Both the position numbers and the translations under genes were made by a program. 64,000 nucleotides of DNA from Candidatus Zhuqueibacterota bacterium (lineage in GTDB: Bacteria; Zhuqueibacterota; Zhuqueibacteria; Zhuqueibacterales; Zhuqueibacteraceae), in contig JAKEEU010000194.1 in assembly GCA_022616415.1 (NCBI GenBank), positions 40,569 through 104,568 on the forward strand, written 5' to 3'. Under the pieces are notes generated by a model, which was not told the DNA's origin, searched no databases, and worked only from the letters and a program-made list of their open reading frames with translations. Shown here in pieces: positions 43,269 to 54,498 of the stretch. Position 1 is the first letter of the stretch, and each line of letters begins with the position of its first letter.

Positions 43269-44264
43269 TCAATTGGCAAAATCAACGATCATCCCTTTGC
43301 CAACGCTAATCGCCTTTTCATACACGACCGCAGCCGCCGCGGCATCTTGCAACGCCATGCCGGTGCTGTCGAAAATAATGATTTCTTCCTGCGAAGTGCG
43401 GCCCGCTTTCTTGCCCGCAACGACTTCCCCAAGCTCGGCATGAACATTTTCTTTCGTTACCAAGCCTGCTTGCAAAGCGTGATGCAAGTCACCAATTGTG
43501 GCGCATTGTTCGAGAATATCCGCGATAATCTTGTTCGAAACGAACAACTGCGGATCCAGCTCCTGCTTTTCGGCATGATCTGCGCCCACCGCCGCGATAA
43601 ACGTCCCGGGCTTCACGTATTCCTTTTTCAAAAAATATTCTTTTGCCGGCGTGCAGGTTACGCAAACGTCGCTATCGCGAACCGCAGATTGCAGATCACG
43701 AACGGCTTGCGCGGTGAGACGAATCTCCGACGACATTACATCGGCAAATTGCCGGGCGCTGCCGGCATCTTGATCGAAGGCATACAGGCGTTCGAGGGGA
43801 AGAACTTTAGCGAGCGCGCGCAGTTGAATCCGGCCTTGATTGCCGCAACCGCAGACCGTTACGACGTTCGACTCTGGCCGCGCCAGATATTTCGCCGCCA
43901 CCGCCGTCGCCGCGCCGGTCCGCAAAATGGTGATTTCCATCGAGTCCAACAAAGCCAGCGGATAGCCGTTCTCGGCGTCACTGAGCATGATGATTCCTTG
44001 AATCGTTGGCAACCCAAAGCGTTGAATATTTTGTGGAAAGTTGGCGTTGGCTTTCGCAACAAAGTAGGTTCGGCCTATTTTCAGCAATCCGGCCTTGATA
44101 TGAAAACCTCCGTTAGTTGCGTGAATGCCCAAAATTCCCGGCGGCGAGGTTTTGCCTTCACCATACAGACGAAAGGCGTTTTCAACGGCGGCAATACACT
44201 CGTCGAGGCTCAGCAAGGCGGCGACCTCGCGGCGTGTCAGTAACAAAGTTCTCGTTGGTCTCAT
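43269..44264 (-). CDS. Ornithine cyclodeaminase/mu-crystallin family protein
   Basis: 331 residues. The NAD-binding motif is VTVCGCGNQGRIQLRAL (about 137-153), and substrate-loop blocks FHIKAG and IILRTGA-like ITILRTGAATA are typical. The family includes ornithine cyclodeaminase, alanine dehydrogenase of archaea and ketimine reductases. Residues that would distinguish them are not decisive here. Located upstream of the CocE hydrolase gene, it may process amino acids released by it (inference). Confidence 0.88.
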   Translation of the reverse strand: MRPTRTLLLTRREVAALLSLDECIAAVENAFRLYGEGKTSPPGILGIHATNGGFHIKAGLLKIGRTYFVAKANANFPQNIQRFGLPTIQGIIMLSDAENGYPLALLDSMEITILRTGAATAVAAKYLARPESNVVTVCGCGNQGRIQLRALAKVLPLERLYAFDQDAGSARQFADVMSSEIRLTAQAVRDLQSAVRDSDVCVTCTPAKEYFLKKEYVKPGTFIAAVGADHAEKQELDPQLFVSNKIIADILEQCATIGDLHHALQAGLVTKENVHAELGEVVAGKKAGRTSQEEIIIFDSTGMALQDAAAAAVVYEKAISVGKGMIVDFAN

Positions 44265-44320
44265 GTTTTTTTAACCGATTGAAAAATGAAAAAGTATGAA
44301 TTTAGCGAAGTGCATCCGGA

Positions 44321-44342
44321 GCGCAAAACTTCAGTTTTGCGC
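44321..44342. repeat. Perfect hairpin GCGCAAAAC/GTTTTGCGC
   Basis: A 9-bp stem with a 4-base loop just after the methyltransferase stop (minus strand). No T run follows on the minus strand, so it is a 3'-end hairpin rather than a clear terminator. Confidence 0.6.
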
Positions 44343-44356
44343 TTTGGTTTAGACGG

Positions 44357-45058
44357 CTAAACTGTTTCAAAAAACGATTCAACTTCCGGCTTCTCACCAA
44401 CAAACACGATTGAAGCCGGCTTGTTGGTTTCCGGATGCAAAGGTTCGAGCAGTTCAATCAATGTCAACCCGCTAGTGCAAAACAGTCTCACCCAAGACGC
44501 GACGGTTCGAAAATGCCATGGCGCCGGATCGGAGAACTCTGGCCCGAAACCCGTCCAAGAACCTGGACGCCAGCCATCGGCATACGGCGCGTCGCCACAA
44601 GCGATGTGCGGATGCACGGTTTGAACGAATAAGTGGCCGCCATCATGCAGAAGTGAGGGGATTGCGGCGAAGAGATTCGTCACAGATTCATTGCCTAAAA
44701 GAGAAAAATTGCAAACGATTGCATCGAACTGCCGGCGCAAACGGCCGGCGGCAAGTTCTTCGTACGAGCATACCTGAAAATCTCCGCCGCCGAGTTGTCG
44801 AGCCCTTTCGATCAAAGCGGGTACGACGTCAACGCCAACAACTTGTGCGCCTCGTTCGGTGAGCTTTCTCGCCAACCAGCCTTCACCACACCCGATGTCG
44901 AGAATGGTCGCAGGATGATAGCGCATAACCGTGTCAACGATAGCTTGATTGGTTACAAGCTTACGGCTCTCAATCCGCTCCTCCCGCACCGCGTGCGTCC
45001 AAGAGCCGGCGTTGATCCGCCAGGACTGAATAATTTTTTGTTCGTCAAGTTCCATCAT
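44357..45058 (-). CDS. Class I SAM-dependent methyltransferase
   Basis: 233 residues. Motif I is ILDIGCGEGWLARKL with VVGVDVVP after it, and a UbiE/Coq5-like region VCNFSLLGNESV follows. The N-terminal helix contains a SWRINAGSWTHAV block seen in small-molecule methyltransferases of the methyltransf_11/25 type. Substrate unknown. ATG 45055 is an equally good start. Neither has a strong ribosome binding site. It stands between the cyclodeaminase-like gene and the secreted metallophosphatase. Confidence 0.87.
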   Translation of the reverse strand: MMELDEQKIIQSWRINAGSWTHAVREERIESRKLVTNQAIVDTVMRYHPATILDIGCGEGWLARKLTERGAQVVGVDVVPALIERARQLGGGDFQVCSYEELAAGRLRRQFDAIVCNFSLLGNESVTNLFAAIPSLLHDGGHLFVQTVHPHIACGDAPYADGWRPGSWTGFGPEFSDPAPWHFRTVASWVRLFCTSGLTLIELLEPLHPETNKPASIVFVGEKPEVESFFETV

Positions 45059-45125
45059 TTATACAGGCAAAATTGGATAAACAACAAAATCACGAGAAAT
45101 TTCACATCATGCTCACGAGTTAATT

Positions 45126-46304
45126 TTACCGCAACACTTCCGAATCATCCAGATCTGTTTTATTACTGCGATACGGCCGAAAGTTGCGTCCCCAATCAAC
45201 GCCGATCGCTTCCATTTTCAAGCGTTCTCCATCTACTTGCACTACGACGTAATGGTAAGCATTATCCCCCGGATCGATGCCCGGTTTCACCAGGTGCTCG
45301 AGCTTTACTTTGCCGGCTGCATTTTCTTTGAGATAATCTTTTAAATCCGGTTCGCCTTGATACGAATATAATGGCGCTCCACCACCGCCGGTGACTACTT
45401 GATCCATGCGATACCGTCGTCCCTTGCTGTCGGCGTAACGTTCTACCCAATGCTCGAAAAGATGCTCGTGTCCGGCAAAAAGTGCTTTGACATGATGAGC
45501 ACGAAAAAGCGGCAGGTATCGCGATCGCAACGCTGCCGCCGGTGGCTCGACTTTCGTGCCGCCGTGCGGGCCGGAAGAAAATGGCGGATGATGGCAGAAG
45601 GCGATAACATTCACATAACGCCGGCGATCAAGATTTTCGAGCTGGCTCTTCACCCATTCGTATTGCTTGTCGTCAGCCGCAATATTGGAATCAAAGGCGA
45701 GAACGAAGGTGTTGCCGTAGCCAAAGGCGAAGGTCGGATATCCCGCCAATCGTCGCGGCGCGCCATCAGGGGGAATAAGCTGGGAAATTGCGGCCAGATA
45801 GTTGCGCAGTCCTTCTTTTCTGCCAGGATCATCTAGTTCAGCGGCGGGGGTGACGTCGTGATTGCCGGGCGCGAGAAAATACGGCACGCCGCCTTCGGTC
45901 GTCAAACGATTAATCAAATCCACAAAACTGGCGTTCCATTGCTTGGCATCGCGGCCATTGACCACCGCATCGCCGGATTGCAGGATGAACCGTACCGGAT
46001 ATTCGCTCTTTTCCAGTTTCTTGATCGTGCCGAGCATCGCATCGACGACCAGCGAATGCTCGTATTGAATGGCTTGACCATCCCGGCGGCCACGTGTGTC
46101 GCCATAAACAATGAAAGAAAAGCGCGTAACGTTTGCCGAGGCCTCTTCAGGCGGAAGAGGCTGGCGCGGCGGTGCGATGGCGCGTACCGTTTCTACGGCA
46201 GGATTTTGTTGCGGCGCCGGCGGTTTTTGAGTTTGTCCGTTTGTGATAACCGAGGCCGCCAGCAATGCGAAACAGCAAAAAATCATGCAAGGCAATCGAA
46301 ACAT
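45126..46304 (-). CDS. Secreted calcineurin-like metallophosphoesterase
   Basis: 392 residues with a signal peptide (MFRLPCMIFCCFALLAASV). Dimetal motifs are complete: YGDTRG, LQSGDAVV, APGNHDVT, AFCHHPPFS and FAGHEHLFEH. Purple-acid-phosphatase-like or nucleotidase-like activity on extracytoplasmic phosphoesters is likely. ATG 46304 is listed as the start. A TTG at 46310 overlaps the upstream M28 stop (TTGA) and has a closer AAGGAG, so coupling with the M28 gene is likely either way. Confidence 0.9.
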   Translation of the reverse strand: MFRLPCMIFCCFALLAASVITNGQTQKPPAPQQNPAVETVRAIAPPRQPLPPEEASANVTRFSFIVYGDTRGRRDGQAIQYEHSLVVDAMLGTIKKLEKSEYPVRFILQSGDAVVNGRDAKQWNASFVDLINRLTTEGGVPYFLAPGNHDVTPAAELDDPGRKEGLRNYLAAISQLIPPDGAPRRLAGYPTFAFGYGNTFVLAFDSNIAADDKQYEWVKSQLENLDRRRYVNVIAFCHHPPFSSGPHGGTKVEPPAAALRSRYLPLFRAHHVKALFAGHEHLFEHWVERYADSKGRRYRMDQVVTGGGGAPLYSYQGEPDLKDYLKENAAGKVKLEHLVKPGIDPGDNAYHYVVVQVDGERLKMEAIGVDWGRNFRPYRSNKTDLDDSEVLR

Positions 46305-46306
46305 TT

Positions 46307-48385
46307 TCAATTTTCTCCTTGGCCAACTTTATTTAACTTTACCACTTCAATTTTCTCCAATAACTTCAGATAATCAAAAACGGCATCGACAGGAACCATT
46401 CCGTATGCCGCGCTCAACACGTTGCGAATTTCCCGGATACTGCGCTTGCCATCAACGAGGTTGAGCGTTTCGTAGGCGAGCGTGCCGCCATTCGGCAGCG
46501 AGGTCAAGCGCGCCAGATCGCCCGGCGGCTCGCCTTTCAAATGATCGTCGATGTAATCGTAATAATAAACTTCGAGGTTGCCGATTACTTCGGGATCGCG
46601 CTGCGGCACGATCGTGCTGAATGTGTCGAGTACAGAGGTGGAATTCGAAGTTGACTTGAAGGCGCGCAGCACTGCCATCGCCTCAGTTTCACGCGCGTTG
46701 ATGCCATTCATCAGATTATCGAGCAAAGCGCGCAGGCTCTGATCGTTCGGAGCAAGTGTCGAAATCGAACCCAGCGTCTCTCGCTCTCGCCGCGCCGCTT
46801 GTGCGATGATATTCTGCGCCTCAGCAAAACTCGCATGAGCTTGCGCAAGCGCTCGCTGCAGCGTCTGACTTTGTCGCATGCCGCCACGAGCAAAGACTTC
46901 ACCGGCAAGTGTTTTCGCTTCGTTGGCGCCAGCGCTCGCGAGAAAATAACCCGCGCTCGCGCCAATGACCGCGACGCGCCGCAATTTGGTGGCGTCGATA
47001 TTGTCCGGAGAATCGTTATTGGTATGAATAAAAACGTCCGGCCAGTCGTTCATGTAAATCGTCGGAATGCGGAAGCTGCCTTCTTGATAAACGTCGTGAT
47101 CGCTGCCCATGGTGAAAGGATGAAAGTCGGCAACGAGCATCTCTTTGCTGCCATCCGGCGAAAATATTGCATCGGAGAAATCACCGAATTTCGCCGCGCG
47201 GTGGCTGCCTTGGATCACGTACTCGCCAAACACGGCGGCAACATCATTGACATAACTCGGCAACGAGGCCGGCGTTTGGGTGAGATGAAAGATTGCTTTG
47301 GTGATTTGATGATTGCCGCCGACCATGTCCTTATGAATGGCGGCGCGCACGCGTTTGACGATCTCCGGATAGCGGCTGAAATAGCACATCGTTCCGGCAA
47401 TTTCCGGCGGCCAGATGAAACGAATCGTGCGGCGCGGACGCGGCAGCTTGCCTTGTTGAATGAGCGCAACGAGCAAACGCGCATCTTCCAAAATCGCCGC
47501 GGCGCCACTGGCGTTGTCGTTGGCCCCGGGCAGTTGATGGCAAAGATGGCACGTGAAGACGATCTCACCGGCAGCCGGATCAGTTCCCGGAATGATCGCC
47601 GACACCACTTCGAAATAGCCCGGCTTCATCCGCGCCATGACGACGGCATGCAAACGAATTTTCTCGCCGCGCGCCAAACGCGATTGATACTCGCGCGCCT
47701 GGCGCAGTGAGATCATCAAAGCGAATGTATTCTTCAAATTATATGGCGAGAGATGGCCCCAGCGTACGTTGTCCGCATAATCCCCGCTCCAGCCGGTGGC
47801 TTGATTCTGCTGGTAACTTAAAATGCCGGCCGCGCCGCGCAAATCAACCGCTTGGCGATGCACATCCATGACGCCGCCACCGGCGAGCACGATTTTGCCT
47901 TTGACCTCTTTGCCGGCGTAATCTTGCTCCGAGGTGCCGGCGCCGACATCGATCAATTCTGCTGTGACATTCGCGTCGTTGCTGTAATCCGCGAGCGCCA
48001 CACGCAGCTTGGGATATTCGGCAATGATCTCTTTTCTTGGTGCGACTTCAGTTAAAATCCCCGAGTCGGCTTCCCAGCCGAAATAAGACCGGAACGTATT
48101 GTAAGTCGTCACCCCGTCAGCCGCAAATGAATCGATTTTTACTTCTTGCAAGCCATACTCGCGCGCTTTCGCCGCAATGTAACTCACTGCTTCATGAAAA
48201 CCTGCCGAGGCCTGCACGCGATGAAAGCGGCCAAGCGCGGCAATATTCTCTTTCGCCACCGTGCCGGAGGCCTCAGCGACGATGGCGTTCAATTGCGCGT
48301 CACTCAGCAAGCTGGTCTTCTGAGATCGAGCCGCTGGCGGAAGAGCCAACGCGGCAATAACTATAAGGCGGGTATAAAATCTCAT
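46307..48385 (-). CDS. Secreted M28-family metallopeptidase with PA domain
   Basis: 692 residues. Signal peptide to about residue 22 (LPPAARSQ). A PA-like insert (about 140-230) precedes the peptidase core: zinc His in CHLCHQLPGANDNASGA, with D-N-A-S-G, then IWPPEI and IHTNNDSPDNID with the terminal metal His. The last 70 residues (GGTLAYETLNLVDGKRSIREI and onward) form a small helical domain not usual in M28 enzymes. It resembles the short winged-helix modules found at peptide-binding sites (PqqD-like, tentative). It is probably a periplasmic aminopeptidase. Confidence 0.88.
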   Translation of the reverse strand: MRFYTRLIVIAALALPPAARSQKTSLLSDAQLNAIVAEASGTVAKENIAALGRFHRVQASAGFHEAVSYIAAKAREYGLQEVKIDSFAADGVTTYNTFRSYFGWEADSGILTEVAPRKEIIAEYPKLRVALADYSNDANVTAELIDVGAGTSEQDYAGKEVKGKIVLAGGGVMDVHRQAVDLRGAAGILSYQQNQATGWSGDYADNVRWGHLSPYNLKNTFALMISLRQAREYQSRLARGEKIRLHAVVMARMKPGYFEVVSAIIPGTDPAAGEIVFTCHLCHQLPGANDNASGAAAILEDARLLVALIQQGKLPRPRRTIRFIWPPEIAGTMCYFSRYPEIVKRVRAAIHKDMVGGNHQITKAIFHLTQTPASLPSYVNDVAAVFGEYVIQGSHRAAKFGDFSDAIFSPDGSKEMLVADFHPFTMGSDHDVYQEGSFRIPTIYMNDWPDVFIHTNNDSPDNIDATKLRRVAVIGASAGYFLASAGANEAKTLAGEVFARGGMRQSQTLQRALAQAHASFAEAQNIIAQAARRERETLGSISTLAPNDQSLRALLDNLMNGINARETEAMAVLRAFKSTSNSTSVLDTFSTIVPQRDPEVIGNLEVYYYDYIDDHLKGEPPGDLARLTSLPNGGTLAYETLNLVDGKRSIREIRNVLSAAYGMVPVDAVFDYLKLLEKIEVVKLNKVGQGEN

Positions 48386-48426
48386 CAAACACCTTTCAAT
48401 AAATTGCTTTCACCATCAATGTGCTT

Positions 48427-49323
48427 TCAATCCGCGCGCAAATAGCGATAAAGCACGCGCAACAAGCGATAACCTTGCAAATAATCCGGTGTCGAATAAG
48501 AAACGGCTTTGGCGTCCTGCCGCGTGACGGTTGGGATTTGCTCGGCAATATCGGCGTGTGAAGTCGTCGAAAAGGTGATCTCGAACTTGTACGGCGGGGA
48601 AAGGCGGTACGGTTTGAATTCGTTCAGACGGCGGAGCGCTTGGCGCGCGCCGTCGCGGATGAGTTTCCGCGCTTCTTCCGGTTGAATAAACTTGGCGGCG
48701 TTCGCCCCTATCGCCTCTTTGACGACCACGCCCTCGATGTTGCTGATGAGTTGCTTCGTCTGCGCCACCGCTTCCTGATCACCCGTGACGAGCACGACCG
48801 GTACGCCCAACGCGCCGGCGGCGAAAATGTTCATCCCGCCTTCCCCAACGGAAACGCCGTTGATTTTCAAATCAACAATGGTTGACGAGCCGGTATGCGC
48901 CAGCACGCCCACTGGACTGCCGGCCTTGGCGTGGTAGCCGATAAAGAAGACGGCGTTGAAAGTTTGATCGAGGCCTTGCATCATGCCCATCGGCTTGAAG
49001 AAGTTGCTGATCAACTGCGCCGGCGGCTTTAGCTCTTCGAGCAAAATATTGCGCATGGAACCGTGTGAATCGTTGACGATAATTTCTGTTGCGCCGGCTT
49101 CCAGCGCGCCGTCAATCGCGGCGTTGACTTCTTCGACCATCAGCTTGCGGGCGCGGCCATACTCGCTGCCGCCCGCCGAGGTTTGATCGGCGTGTACGAC
49201 GCCGCCAATGCCTTCCATGTCGACCGAGATGAAAATTTTTAGCTTGGGTGGGTTTTGTTGTGCAAGTAAAGGGGTGATCAAAAACAAAAGAAGCAAACAG
49301 AGCCAAGTGATTATTCTTCTCAT
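48427..49323 (-). CDS. M55-family D-aminopeptidase (DppA-like), exported
   Basis: 298 residues with a signal peptide (to about residue 22). Zinc ligands: D35 and E37 in FISVDMEGIGG, His in VNDSHGSM, His in FIGYHAKAG, Glu in GVSVGEGGMN. The M55 family (Bacillus DppA) hydrolyses peptides with D-alanine at the N-terminus, linking it to peptidoglycan recycling. The exported form here, upstream of the M28 peptidase and phosphoesterase genes on the same strand, suggests a scavenging operon for D-amino-acid peptides. AGAGG lies 6 bases before the ATG. Confidence 0.92.
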   Translation of the reverse strand: MRRIITWLCLLLLFLITPLLAQQNPPKLKIFISVDMEGIGGVVHADQTSAGGSEYGRARKLMVEEVNAAIDGALEAGATEIIVNDSHGSMRNILLEELKPPAQLISNFFKPMGMMQGLDQTFNAVFFIGYHAKAGSPVGVLAHTGSSTIVDLKINGVSVGEGGMNIFAAGALGVPVVLVTGDQEAVAQTKQLISNIEGVVVKEAIGANAAKFIQPEEARKLIRDGARQALRRLNEFKPYRLSPPYKFEITFSTTSHADIAEQIPTVTRQDAKAVSYSTPDYLQGYRLLRVLYRYLRAD

Positions 49324-49375
49324 TTTTTCCTCTAAGCGTTTTTGTTAAGTACTCTCGTTGCTCTCGCACAGACAA

Positions 49376-50278
49376 CTACCGGACAGAGCGAGCAACACGA
49401 AAACCGTAATAGGTGTATGTACGATCTTCATAATGCCCATCCCGATGGACAGTTTGGCAATACGTGGGTTCACTTATCCAAGCGCCTCCACGGACGATAT
49501 GGAAATTACCAAGAGGTGGACCAATCGGATTAGTTTGCTCAGCAGCGCTATATTCTCCATACCAATCCTGGCACCACTCATAAACATTCCCTGCCATATC
49601 GTACAATCCCAACGCGTTTGGTGGAAAACTGCCAACGGGCGCCGTCCGTGGGAAGCCGTCATCAAAATCATCTAATGACCTCTTATAATTTGTATTTTTA
49701 TCAGCGAAATTCAATTTCCTGCCATCAAAGGTATTTCCCCAACAAAATAATATCTTTTCACCTCGAGACCTTGCGGCATATTCCCATTCCGCTTCAGTTG
49801 GTAAACGAATTTTCTGCTTTAGTTCTTGTGAAAGCCATTCACAAAACGCAGTGGCATCTAGCCAGGTTACACAGGTGACTGGATGCTTGTCGGTTTGAGG
49901 GAAGCCGGGCTTCTTCCAACTCACACCTTTGATAAATAAAAATTCCTGAGCCGAATTATTGATGTACTCTTGCCAATATTTTTCGAAAGTTGTCTGATAC
50001 TCAGTTGCCTCCACGAAAACGCGAAACTGACCGACGGTGATTTCATATTTTGCCATTTCGTAATCTGACAAGGTAACGGTATGGGCAGGCAAATTGTCCG
50101 GATTGTCTGTCAAACCACCCATTTCAAAAGTGCCACCCTGGATACGGACGAATTCGATACCGAGGCCTTTGGCGCGGGAAGACGAGGTAGGGTTTTGAGC
50201 TTTAAAATTATCAATTCGAAGAAATTCGATTACGAGCAAGCCTACAGAGGCGGCGACAATGACTGTTTTCTGCAGCAT
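49376..50278 (-). CDS. SUMF1/FGE-like protein, probably non-catalytic
   Basis: 300 residues from ATG 50278 (GGGAG 7 bases upstream). An N-terminal membrane anchor (about 3-20) precedes a formylglycine-generating-enzyme-type domain: FEMGG, MAKYEITVGQF, RLPTEAEWEYAAR, AGNVYEWCQDWY, VRGGAW and YYGFRVAR. True FGEs use two cysteines near the C-terminus; here only the TYC cysteine is seen and the partner position is non-Cys. It therefore more likely acts as a ligand-binding or ergothioneine-type scaffold than as a sulfatase activator. No sulfatase gene is nearby. Confidence 0.88.
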   Translation of the reverse strand: MLQKTVIVAASVGLLVIEFLRIDNFKAQNPTSSSRAKGLGIEFVRIQGGTFEMGGLTDNPDNLPAHTVTLSDYEMAKYEITVGQFRVFVEATEYQTTFEKYWQEYINNSAQEFLFIKGVSWKKPGFPQTDKHPVTCVTWLDATAFCEWLSQELKQKIRLPTEAEWEYAARSRGEKILFCWGNTFDGRKLNFADKNTNYKRSLDDFDDGFPRTAPVGSFPPNALGLYDMAGNVYEWCQDWYGEYSAAEQTNPIGPPLGNFHIVRGGAWISEPTYCQTVHRDGHYEDRTYTYYGFRVARSVR

Positions 50279-50482
50279 AATCATTCTCCCGTTTGATGGC
50301 GCACCTAATTAAAAAACCTGCGCATTAACATATTACGGCGCGTCGAGGCTTTTCCTCTTGTTTGTGTAGTTTCCATTAATTATTTTTAAGACATGTGAAA
50401 GAAGATACACAAATCTCCCCTAGAAGTCAAGTTTGATCATTCAAAACAAACATACTGCCAGCATAAAAAGGATTCTTTCAAA

Positions 50483-51529
50483 ATGACAAAAAACACGCAA
50501 CTCCCATCATCAATCAAATCTGTCGCCGAGCTTGACGACGTTTTATCACGGCCGTCAGGCGCCGTGATCGAAGCCGTCAAGAAACTCGACGGTGACATCA
50601 TGCTCCTCGGCGCGGGCGGCAAAATGGGGCCGTCGCTGGCGGAATTGGCGCACCGCGCGGTGACGGCAGCGGGAATAAAGAAAAAAATCGTTGCAGTGTC
50701 CCGCTTCTCGAATCAGATCGAACGCCAACGCTTGGAGTCCGCAGGAATTGAAACGATTTCCTGCAATCTGCTCGCTGCCGATGAATTGCAGAAGCTGCCG
50801 GAGATTGAAAACGTCATCTACATGGCGGGAATGAAATTCGGCACGACGGGCAAGGCGGCGGAGACGTGGGCGATGAACACTTTTCTTCCGGGCCTGGTGG
50901 CGCAGAAATTCAAAGCGTCGCGGATCGTGCTTTTCTCAACCGGCAATGTTTACCCGTTGACGCCAGTGAAGCTCGGCGGGTGCAGCGAGAATGATCCGGT
51001 GAACCCAACCGGCGAATATGCGCAGTCAGCGTTGGGGCGAGAAAGAATATTCGAGTATTTTAACCGCGAATTGAAAATACGCGGCACCATCATTCGTTTG
51101 AATTATGCCATCGATTTGCGCTATGGTATTTTGTTGGATGTGGCGCAGAAGGTCTTTGCTCGCCAGCCTATTGATTTAATGATGGGACACGTGAATGTGA
51201 TTTGGCAGGGTGATGCGAACGCCGTGGTATTGCAGGCATTTGAGATCGCCGAAACGCCGCCGGCAATTTTAAATGTGACCGGACCGGAAACGGTTTCGAT
51301 TCGGCAACTGGCGAAAAAGTTTGGCGAGATCATGCAAGTTGAACCGATTTTTGCGAACAACGAGGCGGACAGCGCTTTGCTCAGCAATGCGAGCCGTTGC
51401 CATCAACTGTTCGGCTATCCGGCAGTGACGTTGCAGCAGATGATCGAGTGGGTGGCGCATTGGGTGAAGATTGGCGGGCTGACGCTGGCGAAGCCGACGC
51501 ACTACGAAACGCGCGACGGAAAGTTTTAG
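50483..51529 (+). CDS. NAD-dependent epimerase/dehydratase (SDR) family protein
   Basis: 348 residues. The dinucleotide-binding segment DIMLLGAGGKMGPSLAELA is placed unusually deep (about residue 33), after an N-terminal helix with ELDDVLSRPS. The extended-SDR Tyr/Lys pair is not clear: GEYAQSALGRERIFEYF is the nearest block. AILNVTGPETVSIRQLAKKFGE is a typical C-terminal block. It probably acts on a nucleotide sugar, substrate unknown. It is the only plus-strand gene between 38 and 64 kb, and it ends with its own intrinsic terminator. Confidence 0.85.
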   Translation: MTKNTQLPSSIKSVAELDDVLSRPSGAVIEAVKKLDGDIMLLGAGGKMGPSLAELAHRAVTAAGIKKKIVAVSRFSNQIERQRLESAGIETISCNLLAADELQKLPEIENVIYMAGMKFGTTGKAAETWAMNTFLPGLVAQKFKASRIVLFSTGNVYPLTPVKLGGCSENDPVNPTGEYAQSALGRERIFEYFNRELKIRGTIIRLNYAIDLRYGILLDVAQKVFARQPIDLMMGHVNVIWQGDANAVVLQAFEIAETPPAILNVTGPETVSIRQLAKKFGEIMQVEPIFANNEADSALLSNASRCHQLFGYPAVTLQQMIEWVAHWVKIGGLTLAKPTHYETRDGKF

Positions 51530-51575
51530 AATCAACACCGCAAAAGACCTGCAACGAAAAGGGAACCGCAACGAA

Positions 51576-51607
51576 AAAGGCCGAGAACCATATCTCGGCC
51601 TTTTTAT
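51576..51607 (+). terminator. Rho-independent terminator after the epimerase gene
   Basis: Stem AAAGGCCGAGA (51576-51586) with TCTCGGCCTTT (51593-51603), 6-base loop, T-rich tail TTATTTA. Its symmetric A/T flanks would also serve lon on the minus strand. Confidence 0.9.
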
Positions 51608-51672
51608 TTATCGAAGGCTGGCAAACGAGTATTCTCTAGCATTACCATGAAAAACTAGCATGACTACGAAGA

Positions 51673-51707
51673 TTTTGAATTGTCAATTGATAATTGACAA
51701 TTCGTTT
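51673..51707. repeat. Degenerate 7-bp tandem array forming a perfect hairpin
   Basis: Units TTTTGAA, TTGTCAA, TTGATAA, TTGACAA and TTCGTTT. The array folds as GAATTGTCAATT / AATTGACAATTC with a GAT loop (51677-51703). It lies between the epimerase terminator and the lon stop. Confidence 0.8.
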
Positions 51708-51737
51708 GGATGCGGCTTGAACGCTGTGTTCGTTATA

Positions 51738-54179
<2,442 letters not shown>

Positions 54180-54498
54180 AAGTAATATCGTTCAACCAGG
54201 CTGGCAGCAAGTCTGGTGTGCCCCGCTCCTTCAACCATTTTCCTAAAGGCAGGCGCAGGCTCGATAAGTTGTCGGCTTTGTCAATTAAGCAGTATACTTT
54301 GTTAAGTTAATAACAAAGTCCGTACCAAACTTTTTTGAATATTAGTCCCCGTTTTATAGAGTTACGTCCATATTGAGAGTATGAAATTGGTGAGCAAATG
54401 TTACCATGTTTGGAATTATTCTAAACTCGGCTTGCTTATATGCTAAAATGACAAAAGGCGTGACATTCTTTCGTTATTCGGTAAAGTTGGCAAAACAG
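54180..54498. other. 319-base intergenic region upstream of lon
   Basis: AT-rich and with no supported gene. It contains the inverted repeat ACTTTGTTA-AGTTAA-TAACAAAGT (54296-54319), a candidate operator for lon. No CIRCE-type (TTAGCACTC) element is present. Confidence 0.55.
54296..54319. promoter_or_regulatory. 9-bp inverted repeat upstream of lon
   Basis: ACTTTGTTA and TAACAAAGT are separated by 6 bases. The length and symmetry fit a dimeric helix-turn-helix repressor site. Placed 117 bases or more before the lon start. The regulator is unknown. Confidence 0.45.

Noticed and set aside
46799..47710. Plus-strand reading frame of 303 codons
   Set aside because: Antisense to the M28 peptidase gene. 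The translation is rich in Arg and His with no motif.
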